The notes under the pieces were generated by a model, which worked only from the letters and a program-made list of their open reading frames with translations, was not told where the DNA came from and did no database searches. From Prevotella sp. (GTDB lineage Bacteria > Bacteroidota > Bacteroidia > Bacteroidales > Bacteroidaceae), in the NCBI GenBank assembly GCA_016287755.1, contig JAEEWT010000015.1:22612-86611 (forward strand): DNA of 64,000 nt, given 5' to 3'. Shown here piece after piece: positions 54,207 to 62,574 of the stretch. The translations under genes and the position numbers were made by a program. Every line of letters starts with the position of its first letter. The first letter of the stretch is position 1.

Positions 54207-54254
54207 ATGATTGTTGAAATGGATGACAATGGTAACCGTGAGGTTCCCATTTGA
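54207..54254 (+). CDS. Putative 15-residue peptide MIVEMDDNGNREVPI
   Basis: ATG at 54207, TGA at 54252, inside the short transcription unit. The peptide is acidic with no signal or membrane segment. It is the only ORF placed centrally in the transcript, with AT-rich DNA (AAGGTAAGTTTTC) in front. Real translation is unproven; a chance ORF of this length is common. Confidence 0.3.
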   Translation: MIVEMDDNGNREVPI

Positions 54255-54286
54255 TTCAGAAAAGGATTTTTAGTTAAACATAGTTG

Positions 54287-54325
54287 ATACGTTGCAGCTC
54301 GTGGTGAGTTGTAACGTATTTTTTT
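54287..54325 (+). terminator. Rho-independent terminator of the short transcription unit
   Basis: 14-bp stem with two G-T pairs (54287-54300 with 54306-54319), loop GTGGT, then TTTTTT. Confidence 0.88.
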
Positions 54326-54360
54326 CTACGCGTTTTATTCCACAGTATGATTTTTTTTCG

Positions 54361-54368
54361 TACTTTTG
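54361..54368 (+). promoter_or_regulatory. -7 element of the glycosyltransferase pair
   Basis: TACTTTTG followed by TCCCCACTATG; the ATG at 54377 is 9 nt after the element, so the mRNA is almost leaderless, as for the HAD operon. Confidence 0.7.
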
Positions 54369-54376
54369 TCCCCACT

Positions 54377-55642
54377 ATGAGAGTACTGATTGTGAATACG
54401 AGTGAGAAGACCGGAGGAGCCGCACTGGCTGCCAACCGTCTGATGGAGGCACTGAAGAACAATGGTGCAAAGGCCATGATGCTGGTACGTGACAAGGAGA
54501 CCGACCAGATCAGCGTGGCGGCCTTGTCGCAACAGTGGCGCCTCAGGTGGTCTTTCCTTTGGGAACGCTGGTGTGTGTTCTGGCGTCTCCACTTCCGCAG
54601 AAAGCATTTGTTTGATGTCGACATAGCCAATACAGGTGCAGATATCACCAAGACCCGTGAGTTTCAGGAGGCTGATATCATCCATCTGCATTGGATCAAT
54701 CAAGGTATGTTGTCGTTGAAGGGTATCCGCAGAATCCTTGAAAGCGGGAAGCCGGTGGTGTGGACCATGCATGATATATGGCCAGCCACAGCCATCTGTC
54801 ATCTCACCCTCGACTGCAGACAGTTTGAAGGGCAGTGCGCTCGTTGCCGACTCCTACCGGGAGGAGGCTCCAAGAACGACCTCTCCGCCCGTGTCTGGCG
54901 CAAGAAAAAGAAAATGCTCGAAGGTCAGCATATCTCGTTTGTCGCTTGCAGTAAGTGGCTGGCCGGCGAAGCCCAGAAGAGCGGTCTGCTGCAAGGACAG
55001 TCGGTCACGAGTATTCCCAACCCCATCGACACCCGCATCTATTGTCCGTCCGACCGTCTGAAAGCCCGTCAGGCATTAGGTCTTCCGCAGGAAGGTCGTA
55101 TCATCTTGTTCGTTTCGCAAAGGGCTACGAACCCCTACAAGGGTATGCAATACCTGATAGAAGCCTGTCATCTTCTTGCGCAACAGTATCCCGACATGGT
55201 ACAAAACACTTCTGTGGCCATCTTGGGCGGTCATGCGGAGGAACTGACCGGTAAGCTGCCGTTCCCCACCCATGCCTTGGGTTATATCAACGATGAGCAT
55301 CAGGTGGTGAAGGTGTATAATGCAGCCGATGTGTTTGTGCTGCCCTCACTCTCAGAGAACCTTCCCAATACCATCATGGAAGCAATGGCTTGTGGTATTC
55401 CCAGCGTAGGCTTCCGTGTAGGAGGAATCCCAGAGGAGATAGACCATTGTCAGAACGGGTATGTAGCCAACTACAAGGATGCTGCCGATCTGGCCAAAGG
55501 AATACGATGGGCACTGGATGAGGCCGACCATGAAGAAGTGAAGAAAGCCTGTCTGTTGAAGGTGGCTCGTAACTATTCGCAGCAGAGTGTCGCCAAGCGA
55601 TATATGGACATATATGAGTCGTTGGTTCTTCCCCAGAATTAA
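54377..55642 (+). CDS. GT4-family glycosyltransferase
   Basis: 421 aa, GT-B fold retaining glycosyltransferase. Starts MRVLIVNTSEKTGGAALAAN with the Gly-rich acceptor-side loop. The C-terminal nucleotide-sugar-binding half has VFVLPSLSENLPNTIMEAMACG and IPSVGFRVGGIPE, the GPGTF-type signature including the conserved Glu residues. ATG 54377 chosen because the promoter overlaps the longer frame. Followed after 12 nt by a GT2 gene. Confidence 0.92.
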   Translation: MRVLIVNTSEKTGGAALAANRLMEALKNNGAKAMMLVRDKETDQISVAALSQQWRLRWSFLWERWCVFWRLHFRRKHLFDVDIANTGADITKTREFQEADIIHLHWINQGMLSLKGIRRILESGKPVVWTMHDIWPATAICHLTLDCRQFEGQCARCRLLPGGGSKNDLSARVWRKKKKMLEGQHISFVACSKWLAGEAQKSGLLQGQSVTSIPNPIDTRIYCPSDRLKARQALGLPQEGRIILFVSQRATNPYKGMQYLIEACHLLAQQYPDMVQNTSVAILGGHAEELTGKLPFPTHALGYINDEHQVVKVYNAADVFVLPSLSENLPNTIMEAMACGIPSVGFRVGGIPEEIDHCQNGYVANYKDAADLAKGIRWALDEADHEEVKKACLLKVARNYSQQSVAKRYMDIYESLVLPQN

Positions 55643-55654
55643 AGAAAGATCATC

Positions 55655-56401
55655 ATGAAGATATCCATTATCACCGTTACCTATAACGCCGCCAGCGTCC
55701 TGAAGCGCACCCTCGACAGTGTGAAAGCACAGTCGTGGCAGCAGATAGAGCACCTGATCATTGATGGGGCCTCGAAGGATGAAACCGTCAGTATGGCTGA
55801 GACCTACAAGGCTCAATGCCCGTACGAGGTGGTGGTCCTGTCGGAGCCCGACAAAGGTCTCTATGACGCCATGAATAAGGGTCTGCGGTTGGCAACAGGC
55901 GACTATCTGGTGTTCCTGAATGCCGGTGATACGCTCCATGCCGCCGACACCCTCGAAACCATTGTCCGCTCGGCTCAGCCGCTTCCAGGGGTTCTCTACG
56001 GCGACACGGCCATTACCGATGAGCAAGGAAACTTCCTTCACCTGCGCCGACTGCGTCCTCCCAAGAAACTCTCGTGGAAATCGTTCCGCCAGGGAATGCT
56101 CGTATGTCATCAGGCTTTCTACGCCTTGACCGATATTGCAAAGGATCTTCCTTACGACCCGCGTTACCGTTATTCAGCCGATGTTGACTGGTGTATCAGG
56201 GTGATGAAAGAAGCCCAGAAACGTCAGCTTCCGCTGGTGAACACACAGGCTATCTTGGCCGACTACCAGGAAGAAGGGCAGACCACCATTCATCACCGCG
56301 ACTCGCTGAAGGAGCGGTTCGACGTGATGCGCCACCACTACGGACTGTTCAGCACGGTGATGATGCATCTTTGGTTTGCCGTCAGACAACTCATCAAATG
56401 A
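55655..56401 (+). CDS. GT2-family glycosyltransferase
   Basis: 248 aa, GT-A fold. Begins KISIITVTYNAASVLKRTLD, then LIIDGASKDETV and LSEPDKGLYDAMNKGLRLAT, the WcaA-like pattern with the DxD-type acidic motif replaced by the usual GLYDAMNKG block; the second acidic site is in YSADVDWCIRV. Second gene of the pair, probably for a surface glycan. A terminator follows immediately. Confidence 0.92.
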   Translation: MKISIITVTYNAASVLKRTLDSVKAQSWQQIEHLIIDGASKDETVSMAETYKAQCPYEVVVLSEPDKGLYDAMNKGLRLATGDYLVFLNAGDTLHAADTLETIVRSAQPLPGVLYGDTAITDEQGNFLHLRRLRPPKKLSWKSFRQGMLVCHQAFYALTDIAKDLPYDPRYRYSADVDWCIRVMKEAQKRQLPLVNTQAILADYQEEGQTTIHHRDSLKERFDVMRHHYGLFSTVMMHLWFAVRQLIK

Positions 56402-56403
56402 AA

Positions 56404-56434
56404 AAGGGACTCGCCGTAGCGAATCCCTTCTTTT
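56404..56434. terminator. Terminator between GT2 and the M23 peptidase gene
   Basis: 11-bp stem with one mismatch (56404-56414 with 56419-56429), loop CGTA, T-rich 3' flank and A-rich 5' flank. Confidence 0.75.
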
Positions 56435-56460
56435 CTCATATATAAAGTATCACCTTTTTC

Positions 56461-57441
56461 TTAAGAGAATTTCAGCACCTGTCCCACCTTGATGTTGGAG
56501 TTCTTACCCAGTCGGTTGATCTTTCGGAGCTGGTCAACAGTGAGTCCGCGGCTCTTGGCAATAGAGTAGAGCGTCTCGCCCTTCTGCACCTTGTGGGTAG
56601 CCGTAGCCTTCGGCGCAGCGGCGGTCTTGGGTGCAGCAGCCCTGTTCACGCTGGTAGCAGGCTTCGCTGATGTCTGGTCGTTGGGCTCGCCAATAACGGG
56701 AACATTCTGTACCTCAGTCTTCGGCTGCACATTCTTGGCGATGGTCTGCTTCCTGGCATTACTGTTGCGGAACATATAGTAGTCGCCTGTCACATCCTGG
56801 TTCTTGAAGTCGAACATCAGGGCAGGATCAAGGGCCACGCCGCACAGACGAGTCTCGAAATGCAGGTGAGAACCCGTGCTTCGTCCTGTATTACCACCCA
56901 GACCGATAGGATCACCAGCCTTCACGTTCTGGTTTTCGTTCACCAGTCGCTTGGACATATGTCCATAGATGGTCTCCAAGCCATTATGGTGGCGAATCAC
57001 CACATAGTTACCGTAGCCGGCAGCCTCGTAGTTGGCCACACGGATCTTTCCATCGAAGGCAGCACGGATGGTATCGCCGATATAAACCTTCACGTCAATA
57101 CCCTTGTGCATACGTCCCCAGCGGCGACCGTAGTTACTGGTTACAACCCTGCTGGGTGTAGGCATATGGTAGCCACGGAGGTCGATCCTGAAGGAATCAG
57201 GCAATTCAGTAGCACGGTGTGCATACTTATTGCTCCATTCTGAATAAAGTTGTGATGATAACGATTGAGCCTGTTCGCGCTGTAAGATGTTGCGGAGGGC
57301 TACTGTATCTACTGCTTTCATTTTCCGGTCGATCGGTGCTTGGCGAGCCAGCAGGTCTTGTCCCATCACTGGTGTTGCGGCCAGAGCCAATACGACAGTC
57401 ATTGCAAATGTTCTTATTCTTTTTTGTAAATGCATAATCAA
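56461..57441 (-). CDS. M23 family metallopeptidase with C-terminal LysM
   Basis: 326 aa. Secreted (signal ending near PVMGQ) cell-wall endopeptidase. The M23/LytM domain (~95-210) has zinc ligands in MHKGIDV (HxxxD) and SHLHFE (HxH), with GYGNYVVIRHHNGLETIYGH between. After an Ala/Pro/Lys-rich linker (~225-280), one LysM peptidoglycan-binding domain closes the protein (HKVQKGETLYSIAKSRGLT). All metal ligands are present, so it is probably active. Start 57441 or Met 3 (57435). Confidence 0.93.
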   Translation of the reverse strand: MIMHLQKRIRTFAMTVVLALAATPVMGQDLLARQAPIDRKMKAVDTVALRNILQREQAQSLSSQLYSEWSNKYAHRATELPDSFRIDLRGYHMPTPSRVVTSNYGRRWGRMHKGIDVKVYIGDTIRAAFDGKIRVANYEAAGYGNYVVIRHHNGLETIYGHMSKRLVNENQNVKAGDPIGLGGNTGRSTGSHLHFETRLCGVALDPALMFDFKNQDVTGDYYMFRNSNARKQTIAKNVQPKTEVQNVPVIGEPNDQTSAKPATSVNRAAAPKTAAAPKATATHKVQKGETLYSIAKSRGLTVDQLRKINRLGKNSNIKVGQVLKFS

Positions 57442-57529
57442 TTTTTTCGCCTGAAAAGTAGGCAGTTAATAGTGTTCAGCGGAAAGCCGATAAAAGATAA
57501 ACAACCATCGGTTTTACCAAAAATCGTTG

Positions 57530-57537
57530 CAAAGATA
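57530..57537 (-). promoter_or_regulatory. -7 element of the M23 peptidase gene
   Basis: Minus-strand TATCTTTG, giving a leader of about 85 nt. The rest of 57442-57675 is AT-rich with no gene. Confidence 0.65.
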
Positions 57538-57675
57538 GGAAAAATAATTGGATATGAGTGTGATATTAACAGTTTTTGTGCCCTATTTAACTATTTATAT
57601 GCACATTTCATGTGTTTTGTGCACGTTCACATCCAATAATTAACGATTTTGCGTATCATCATGCATTTCATGGTT

Positions 57676-59775
57676 TTATGAGATGGCCGACCAGTTTACG
57701 TTCGTTTTCCGCAATTCGGCCAATCGGTTCCACAGCATCTCGTTTTCTGTTTTCTTGCAGTCGGGATCATCATCAATAATCTTCTGTGCCTCATCACGTG
57801 CTAACTGCACGAGCTGACCGTCGCGTGCAATATCTGCAATCTTCAAGTCAAACGCCATGCCGCTCTGCTGCGTTCCCTCCAAGTCGCCCGGTCCTCTCAG
57901 CTTCAGGTCGGCCTCGGCAATCTGGAACCCGTCGTTCGTGTCGCACATGATATCAATACGTTTGGCCGTCTCCTTACTGAGCTGATGACTGGTTACGAGG
58001 ATGCAATACGACTGGTCGGCACCTCTTCCTACCCTGCCGCGCAGCTGGTGCAGCTGTGACAAGCCGAAACGCTGGGCGTCCAGGATCACCATCACCGAAG
58101 CGTTGGGCACATTCACACCCACCTCAATCACCGTGGTGGCCACAAGAATCTGTGTCTCCCCACGCACAAAGCGCTGCATCTCCTCTTCCTTGTCGGCAGG
58201 TTTCATCTTACCGTGCACCTTACTGAGTTTGAATTCGGGGAACACCTGCAGCAGTGTCTCGAACCCCTCCTCGAGGTTCTTCAGGTCGATGTTCTCACTC
58301 TCCTTGATCAGCGGGAACACGATATACACCTGTCGTCCCTGGTTGATCTGCTGGCGGATGCCCTGATACAGACTGGTTGTCTGATTGTCGTATTTATGGA
58401 GTGTTACCACAGGCTTCCTGCCAGGCGGCAGCTCATCAATCACACTCACGTCGAGGTCGCCATAGATGGTCATGGCTAAGGTACGGGGAATAGGTGTGGC
58501 CGTCATCACCAGTACATGCGGCGGGTTCACACTCTTGCTCCACAGCTTGGCCCGTTGCGCCACACCGAAGCGGTGCTGCTCATCCACCACCACGAACCCT
58601 AAGTGAAGGAACTGCACCGTATCCTCTATCACCGCATGCGTACCCACGAGAATCTGCACGCTGCCGTCGGCAATGCCCTGCAGAACCTCTTTTCGTTTCT
58701 TCCCCTTGACAATACCCGTGAGCAGTTCCACCCGTACAGGCATATCACCTAAGAACGCACGGATGGTGGCCAGGTGCTGCTCGGCCAGAATCTCCGTAGG
58801 AGCCATGATGCAAGCCTGGTAGTTGTTGTCAAGGGCAATCAGCATCGACATCAGCGCCACCAATGTCTTCCCCGATCCCACATCCCCTTGCAGCAGTCGG
58901 TTCATCTGTCGTCCGCTTCCCATATCCGTGCGAATCTCGCGTATCACCCTTTTCTGCGCATTTGTCAGCGGGAAGGGCAGGTGTCGCTGGTAGAACTCGT
59001 TGAAGATGCTGCCCACATGCTCGAACACATATCCGTGGTATTTCCTTCTATGGTCGCTGGCGTAGCGCACAATATTCAGCTGCACGTAGAACAGCTCCTC
59101 GAACTTCAGTCGTACACGCGCATGTCTCAGCTCTTCGGCAGTCTTGGGATAGTGGATATGTCGGAAGGCCGTATCGCGCGAAACCAGTCGCAGACGGTTG
59201 GCAATAAACGGCGGCAAAGTCTCAGGCAGCGGGTCGGTAAGCTTTTCCAGCATACTCTTCATGATCTTCTCGATGGTCCGTGAGGTGATGCCCGCCTTCT
59301 TCATGCGCTCCGTGGTAGAGTAGTACGGCTGCATTCCCATCTCTGTGAGCTGCACCTCGCTCACCTTCTCCACCTCGGGATGAGCAAACTGGTAGCGCCC
59401 GTTATAGATGGTGGGCTTGCCGAACACGATATACTCGGTGTTCACCTGATAGTTCTTCGTTATCTGCTTGGCGTGCATGAACCACACCAGGTCAACAATC
59501 CCCGTCCCATCAGTCATGTGTGCCACAATACGTTTCTTCCGCGGCCCCATATCAAACTCCTCGAAGCTCAGAATCTCCCCTTTCACCTGTACGAAAGGCA
59601 TCTCGCTGGTGAGCTCATTGATATGGAACACCCTACTGCGGTCCACATATTTATAAGGATAATACTCCAATAGGTCACCAAATGTCTTGATGCCCAGTTC
59701 CTTGCTCAGGATCTCCTTTCTCTTCGGACCGACCCCTGGCACATACTGAATGTCTTGTTCGAGGATGGTGTACAT
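57676..59775 (-). CDS. recG: ATP-dependent DNA helicase RecG
   Basis: 699 aa, full length. Regresses stalled replication forks and processes recombination intermediates. It has the N-terminal wedge/OB region (VPGVGPKRKEILSKELGIKTFGD), Walker A LLQGDVGSGKTLVAL, the DEAH-like VVDEQHRFGVAQR, motif VI QLRGRVGRGADQSYC and the C-terminal TRG region GPGDLEGTQQSG. Its ATG abuts the ispD stop with no base between (TAGATG on the minus strand), so expression depends on translation through the repeat-derived ispD tail. Confidence 0.97.
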   Translation of the reverse strand: MYTILEQDIQYVPGVGPKRKEILSKELGIKTFGDLLEYYPYKYVDRSRVFHINELTSEMPFVQVKGEILSFEEFDMGPRKKRIVAHMTDGTGIVDLVWFMHAKQITKNYQVNTEYIVFGKPTIYNGRYQFAHPEVEKVSEVQLTEMGMQPYYSTTERMKKAGITSRTIEKIMKSMLEKLTDPLPETLPPFIANRLRLVSRDTAFRHIHYPKTAEELRHARVRLKFEELFYVQLNIVRYASDHRRKYHGYVFEHVGSIFNEFYQRHLPFPLTNAQKRVIREIRTDMGSGRQMNRLLQGDVGSGKTLVALMSMLIALDNNYQACIMAPTEILAEQHLATIRAFLGDMPVRVELLTGIVKGKKRKEVLQGIADGSVQILVGTHAVIEDTVQFLHLGFVVVDEQHRFGVAQRAKLWSKSVNPPHVLVMTATPIPRTLAMTIYGDLDVSVIDELPPGRKPVVTLHKYDNQTTSLYQGIRQQINQGRQVYIVFPLIKESENIDLKNLEEGFETLLQVFPEFKLSKVHGKMKPADKEEEMQRFVRGETQILVATTVIEVGVNVPNASVMVILDAQRFGLSQLHQLRGRVGRGADQSYCILVTSHQLSKETAKRIDIMCDTNDGFQIAEADLKLRGPGDLEGTQQSGMAFDLKIADIARDGQLVQLARDEAQKIIDDDPDCKKTENEMLWNRLAELRKTNVNWSAIS

Positions 59776-60675
59776 CTATGAGTGTGGAGTGTGGAGTGTG
59801 GAGTGTGGAGTGTTGAATGTGGAATGTGGAGTGTGGAATGTGGAATGTGTAGAGGTAAGAATGGCTTCAGCAACGACACAATCGAACGGTGTGGTAATCT
59901 TGATGTTCTCACGGTTCCCCTCCACCAGTGTCACTGCACATCCCATGCTCTCCACCACCGAAGCATCATCTGTGAAGGAATCACGGTAGTCCTGCGCATA
60001 CGCTTTCTTATGCAGTTGGATATCAAACACCTGCGGCGTCTGCACCAAACGATACTCATCCCGCGGCACAGTAGAACTTTGAACTTTGAACTTTGAACTT
60101 TGAACTTTTGGAGCAGCGAGGGCCATCGTGCTTGCACGTTTGGCCGAGTCGTGACAAAAGTCATGGAACGAAGTGACATAACTATGAACTATGAACTCTG
60201 CGCTCGGCTCTGCCGCTTTGCTCCGCAAAGAATTATGAACTTGCCCTTCAAGGTGTCGGATGGTTTCTACCACAGGGATGACGGGAATGGCGGAACCCGT
60301 TTTGCGGGCTGTCTCGTAACAGTTGCGTATCACCTCCACCGACGGGAACGGTCGTACCCCATCGTGCACACCCACCAGTCCTTGTGCATCATCAGGAATC
60401 AGCTTCAAGCCGTTCTTGATGGAGTGGAAGCGCGTCTCGCCGCCATCAGCAATGGTATAGTCTTCCATGAACTGGTATTCATCGCACAGCGCCTGCCAGT
60501 ATTCCTGTTGCTGTTTGGGGAGCACAAGGATGATGTTCAGCTCCTTGCTATACTCACGGAACCGCTTCACGGTGTGCATCAGCACGGGCAGCCCCCCAAT
60601 GGGCAGGAACTGCTTGGGGATATCAGTCCCCATACGTAATCCCTTCCCTCCGGCCAGAATGATGATATAGTCCAT
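59776..60675 (-). CDS. ispD: 2-C-methyl-D-erythritol 4-phosphate cytidylyltransferase carrying repeat insertions
   Basis: 299 aa against about 230 for the family. Third step of the MEP pathway. Core motifs are present: [53 protein letters not shown], and [12 protein letters not shown]. Two regions do not belong to IspD: residues ~146-201 (genomic 60073-60240) lie between the ETIRHLEG strand and TVPRDEYR, and residues ~274-299 form a Thr/His/Ser/Pro tail with a 7-residue period. Both are encoded by dispersed repeats. The insertion falls in a loop that varies in length in the family, so the enzyme may still work. It sits between the DJ-1 gene and recG. Confidence 0.92.
   Translation of the reverse strand: MDYIIILAGGKGLRMGTDIPKQFLPIGGLPVLMHTVKRFREYSKELNIILVLPKQQQEYWQALCDEYQFMEDYTIADGGETRFHSIKNGLKLIPDDAQGLVGVHDGVRPFPSVEVIRNCYETARKTGSAIPVIPVVETIRHLEGQVHNSLRSKAAEPSAEFIVHSYVTSFHDFCHDSAKRASTMALAAPKVQSSKFKVQSSTVPRDEYRLVQTPQVFDIQLHKKAYAQDYRDSFTDDASVVESMGCAVTLVEGNRENIKITTPFDCVVAEAILTSTHSTFHTPHSTFNTPHSTLHTPHS
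59779..59850. repeat. Tandem GTGGAGT/GTGGAAT 7-mers encoding the IspD C-terminal tail
   Basis: About ten 7-nt units on the plus strand. Read on the minus strand in ispD they give HSTFHTP-like heptapeptides. The array ends directly at the ispD stop and the recG start. Confidence 0.9.
60073..60240. repeat. Composite repeat insertion inside ispD
   Basis: Made of five GAACTTT 7-mers (60074-60108), a copy of the 47-bp hairpin element (60110-60156, the other copy at 31838-31884), and AACTATG-type repeats with a CTCTGCGCTCGG/CCGCTTTGCTCCG segment (about 60178-60240). It is 168 nt long and stays in frame. Confidence 0.85.
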
Positions 60676-60688
60676 AGCGATTGCTTTC

Positions 60689-61261
60689 TTATAACATTCG
60701 CGCCTCCATCAGGTGGATATACCGCATACCTTCGGCCACCTCGGTAGCTTTCTCCTCGCTCACCAAGAGCGCCAGCAGGGAGTAGGCGTATGGGAAGGCA
60801 GCAGCTGGTCCTTCACCGGTGATGATGTTCCCGTCGATGGTCCAGAGGTCGCCCGTATAAGTAGCACCCTCCAGTTTCTCTTCGAAACCCGGGTAGCAGG
60901 TGGCACGCTTTCCGCGGAGAATTCCAAGTCCGCCCAGAACCATAGGTGCGGCGCAGATGGCAGATACCATCTTCCCTGCCTCAGCCTGAGCCACCAAGGC
61001 CTTCTTCAGTCCTTCGTGTTCATTCAGGTTCGATGCCCCAGGCATTCCACCCGGCAGCATCAGCAAGTCAGCATCACTCAGGTCGGCCTCCTCAAATATC
61101 AGGTCGGTAACCATTTGCACGCCGTGTGCCGACTCAACAATATTACTGTCGGTGATGCTCACGGTTTGAATATCCACTCCGCCGCGACGCAGCACATCTA
61201 CCGGTATCAGCGCCTCGATTTCCTCGAAGCCGTCTGCCATAAACTGATATACTTTTGCCAT
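60689..61261 (-). CDS. DJ-1/PfpI family protein
   Basis: 190 aa. Class I glutamine-amidotransferase-like fold of the ThiJ/YajL group, with proposed chaperone, deglycase or stress roles. It begins [20 protein letters not shown]; the conserved nucleophilic Cys is in [10 protein letters not shown], with the partner Glu in [10 protein letters not shown]. Start at 61261 is preferred because the promoter at 61289-61296 lies inside the longer frame. First gene of the DJ-1/ispD/recG operon (13-nt gap to ispD). Confidence 0.93.
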   Translation of the reverse strand: MAKVYQFMADGFEEIEALIPVDVLRRGGVDIQTVSITDSNIVESAHGVQMVTDLIFEEADLSDADLLMLPGGMPGASNLNEHEGLKKALVAQAEAGKMVSAICAAPMVLGGLGILRGKRATCYPGFEEKLEGATYTGDLWTIDGNIITGEGPAAAFPYAYSLLALLVSEEKATEVAEGMRYIHLMEARML

Positions 61262-61288
61262 ATTCCGATAATGTTTAGGTTTGATTTG

Positions 61289-61296
61289 CAAATATA
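61289..61296 (-). promoter_or_regulatory. -7 element of the DJ-1/ispD/recG operon
   Basis: Minus-strand TATATTTG, about 28 nt before the start codon. Confidence 0.65.
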
Positions 61297-61419
61297 ACAA
61301 TATTTTTTGAGATAACGGGGAGGAAGGGAGGAAAAATGAGTTAAAAGCAAGTTTTTCCTCTCTACGGATTAGACGAATTAGACGAATTCTTTGTCGCCTG
61401 CGGCGAGAATCCTTTTATG

Positions 61420-62538
61420 CTACTTCTGTTTGATGTATTTCTTCTCGCCGTTGACGAAACTATTGAGCACAGACCATTCCTTGGGAATACAGAAATTGTT
61501 CTCAACATCAGCGATTGCTACGTAATAGCCTTTGGGCGTGATGCCAAAGAGAACGCGCGTTGAAACATGGCCTTTGCCGGTATGTCCTTCGAAAAGTCCA
61601 ATAATATTGTTAGTATATTGCATCACCTCTTCTTTAACATTATAAGAATACCTAAACATCTGCTCTGGGTGAACCTCGGTATAGTTGAGCGTGATGCTGT
61701 CGATGGCAGTGAATATTTCTTCTGCCAGTTCTGTTTTTTCCCGTGGAATAAAATACATCGTTCCTATGGCTTGTCCGGCATTTTTAGGCTGATGGGGTCT
61801 CTCAGCAGAAACAAATTCCTTGTCGTGATGGGCATCTATGTCATAGTCATCGCTTTGCGCCCACTTGAAACTCCAAGCTTTGATGTCCTTTCGTTTGAGA
61901 ACGGGTGTGATTCTGTCCAGATATGGCTGCTTGTCAAAATAATAACTCTTTCCGCCGGGCAGGGGAAGTCTCTTGTTGTATCCTAACGTTCCAAAGCCTC
62001 TGATGTGCTTACCGCATGGCTTCGGACTTGCCGTATAGTTGAAAAACACGGTTTCGAGTGCTCCGGGATAAAACATGGTGCCGTCGTTTGCCTTGATTCT
62101 CGCAACAGAATATTCTCCGTTCCTCAGGCAAAGCGAATAGGTGATGGTATCTGTACCATGACTATGAGACTCAAAGTGATAACTCTCTTCCGAGATTGCC
62201 ATTAATGAGTCGAGGTTGTTCCGGATGGAGCCAAATATTTTATCAAAGACCTCTTTGCGGTTTCTTTCGTTGACTGCTTCTATCTCTTCTGGTGTGAAAT
62301 TATTAAAAGAAGATGTAACGCCTTCGCAGTCGGTTGAACAAAGGAATTCCTTTCCGACTATGCCGTTGTGGACGTATAACAGTTGGCCGTCGCCGTGATT
62401 TATCTTCATTTTACTATCTTGGCGGTTTGATATGATCTTTTCGATGTCTTCCCAGATGTTGTCCATGGGTGTCCTGTCCTGTGCAGAAATAGATACTGAC
62501 AGACTGACTGATAATATTATTGTTCCTATTCTCTTCAT
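61420..62538 (-). CDS. Secreted protein of unknown function
   Basis: 372 aa. Signal peptide MKRIGTIILSVSLSVSISAQ. No domain recognised. The region after the signal is mixed alpha/beta with conserved-looking patches such as GKSYYFDKQPYLDRITPVL and GHVSTRVLFGITPKGYYVAI. There are four Cys residues in the mature part, which might form disulfides. It follows the anti-sigma-like gene by 36 nt on the same strand and probably belongs to the sigma factor operon. Confidence 0.65.
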   Translation of the reverse strand: MKRIGTIILSVSLSVSISAQDRTPMDNIWEDIEKIISNRQDSKMKINHGDGQLLYVHNGIVGKEFLCSTDCEGVTSSFNNFTPEEIEAVNERNRKEVFDKIFGSIRNNLDSLMAISEESYHFESHSHGTDTITYSLCLRNGEYSVARIKANDGTMFYPGALETVFFNYTASPKPCGKHIRGFGTLGYNKRLPLPGGKSYYFDKQPYLDRITPVLKRKDIKAWSFKWAQSDDYDIDAHHDKEFVSAERPHQPKNAGQAIGTMYFIPREKTELAEEIFTAIDSITLNYTEVHPEQMFRYSYNVKEEVMQYTNNIIGLFEGHTGKGHVSTRVLFGITPKGYYVAIADVENNFCIPKEWSVLNSFVNGEKKYIKQK

Positions 62539-62574
62539 GATTTGTAATTCGTTTAATTGATAATTATTTGATAG

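Larger units (their letters stand above)
54131..54325 (+). ncRNA. Candidate small RNA or short mRNA of about 195 nt
   Basis: A strong promoter at its 5' end and a strong terminator at its 3' end delimit a free-standing transcript between ispF and a glycosyltransferase gene. The first ~75 nt are AT-rich with repeated TTAG/TAGATT motifs. A 15-codon ORF occupies 54207-54254. It may be a regulatory RNA, a micropeptide mRNA or both. No RNA family was recognised. 53997-54376 holds nothing else except terminators and promoters. Confidence 0.55.

Noticed and set aside
59779..60240. ispD as a broken gene
   Set aside because: Despite the insertions the frame is continuous and every catalytic motif is present, so I treat it as functional with insertions rather than as a pseudogene.
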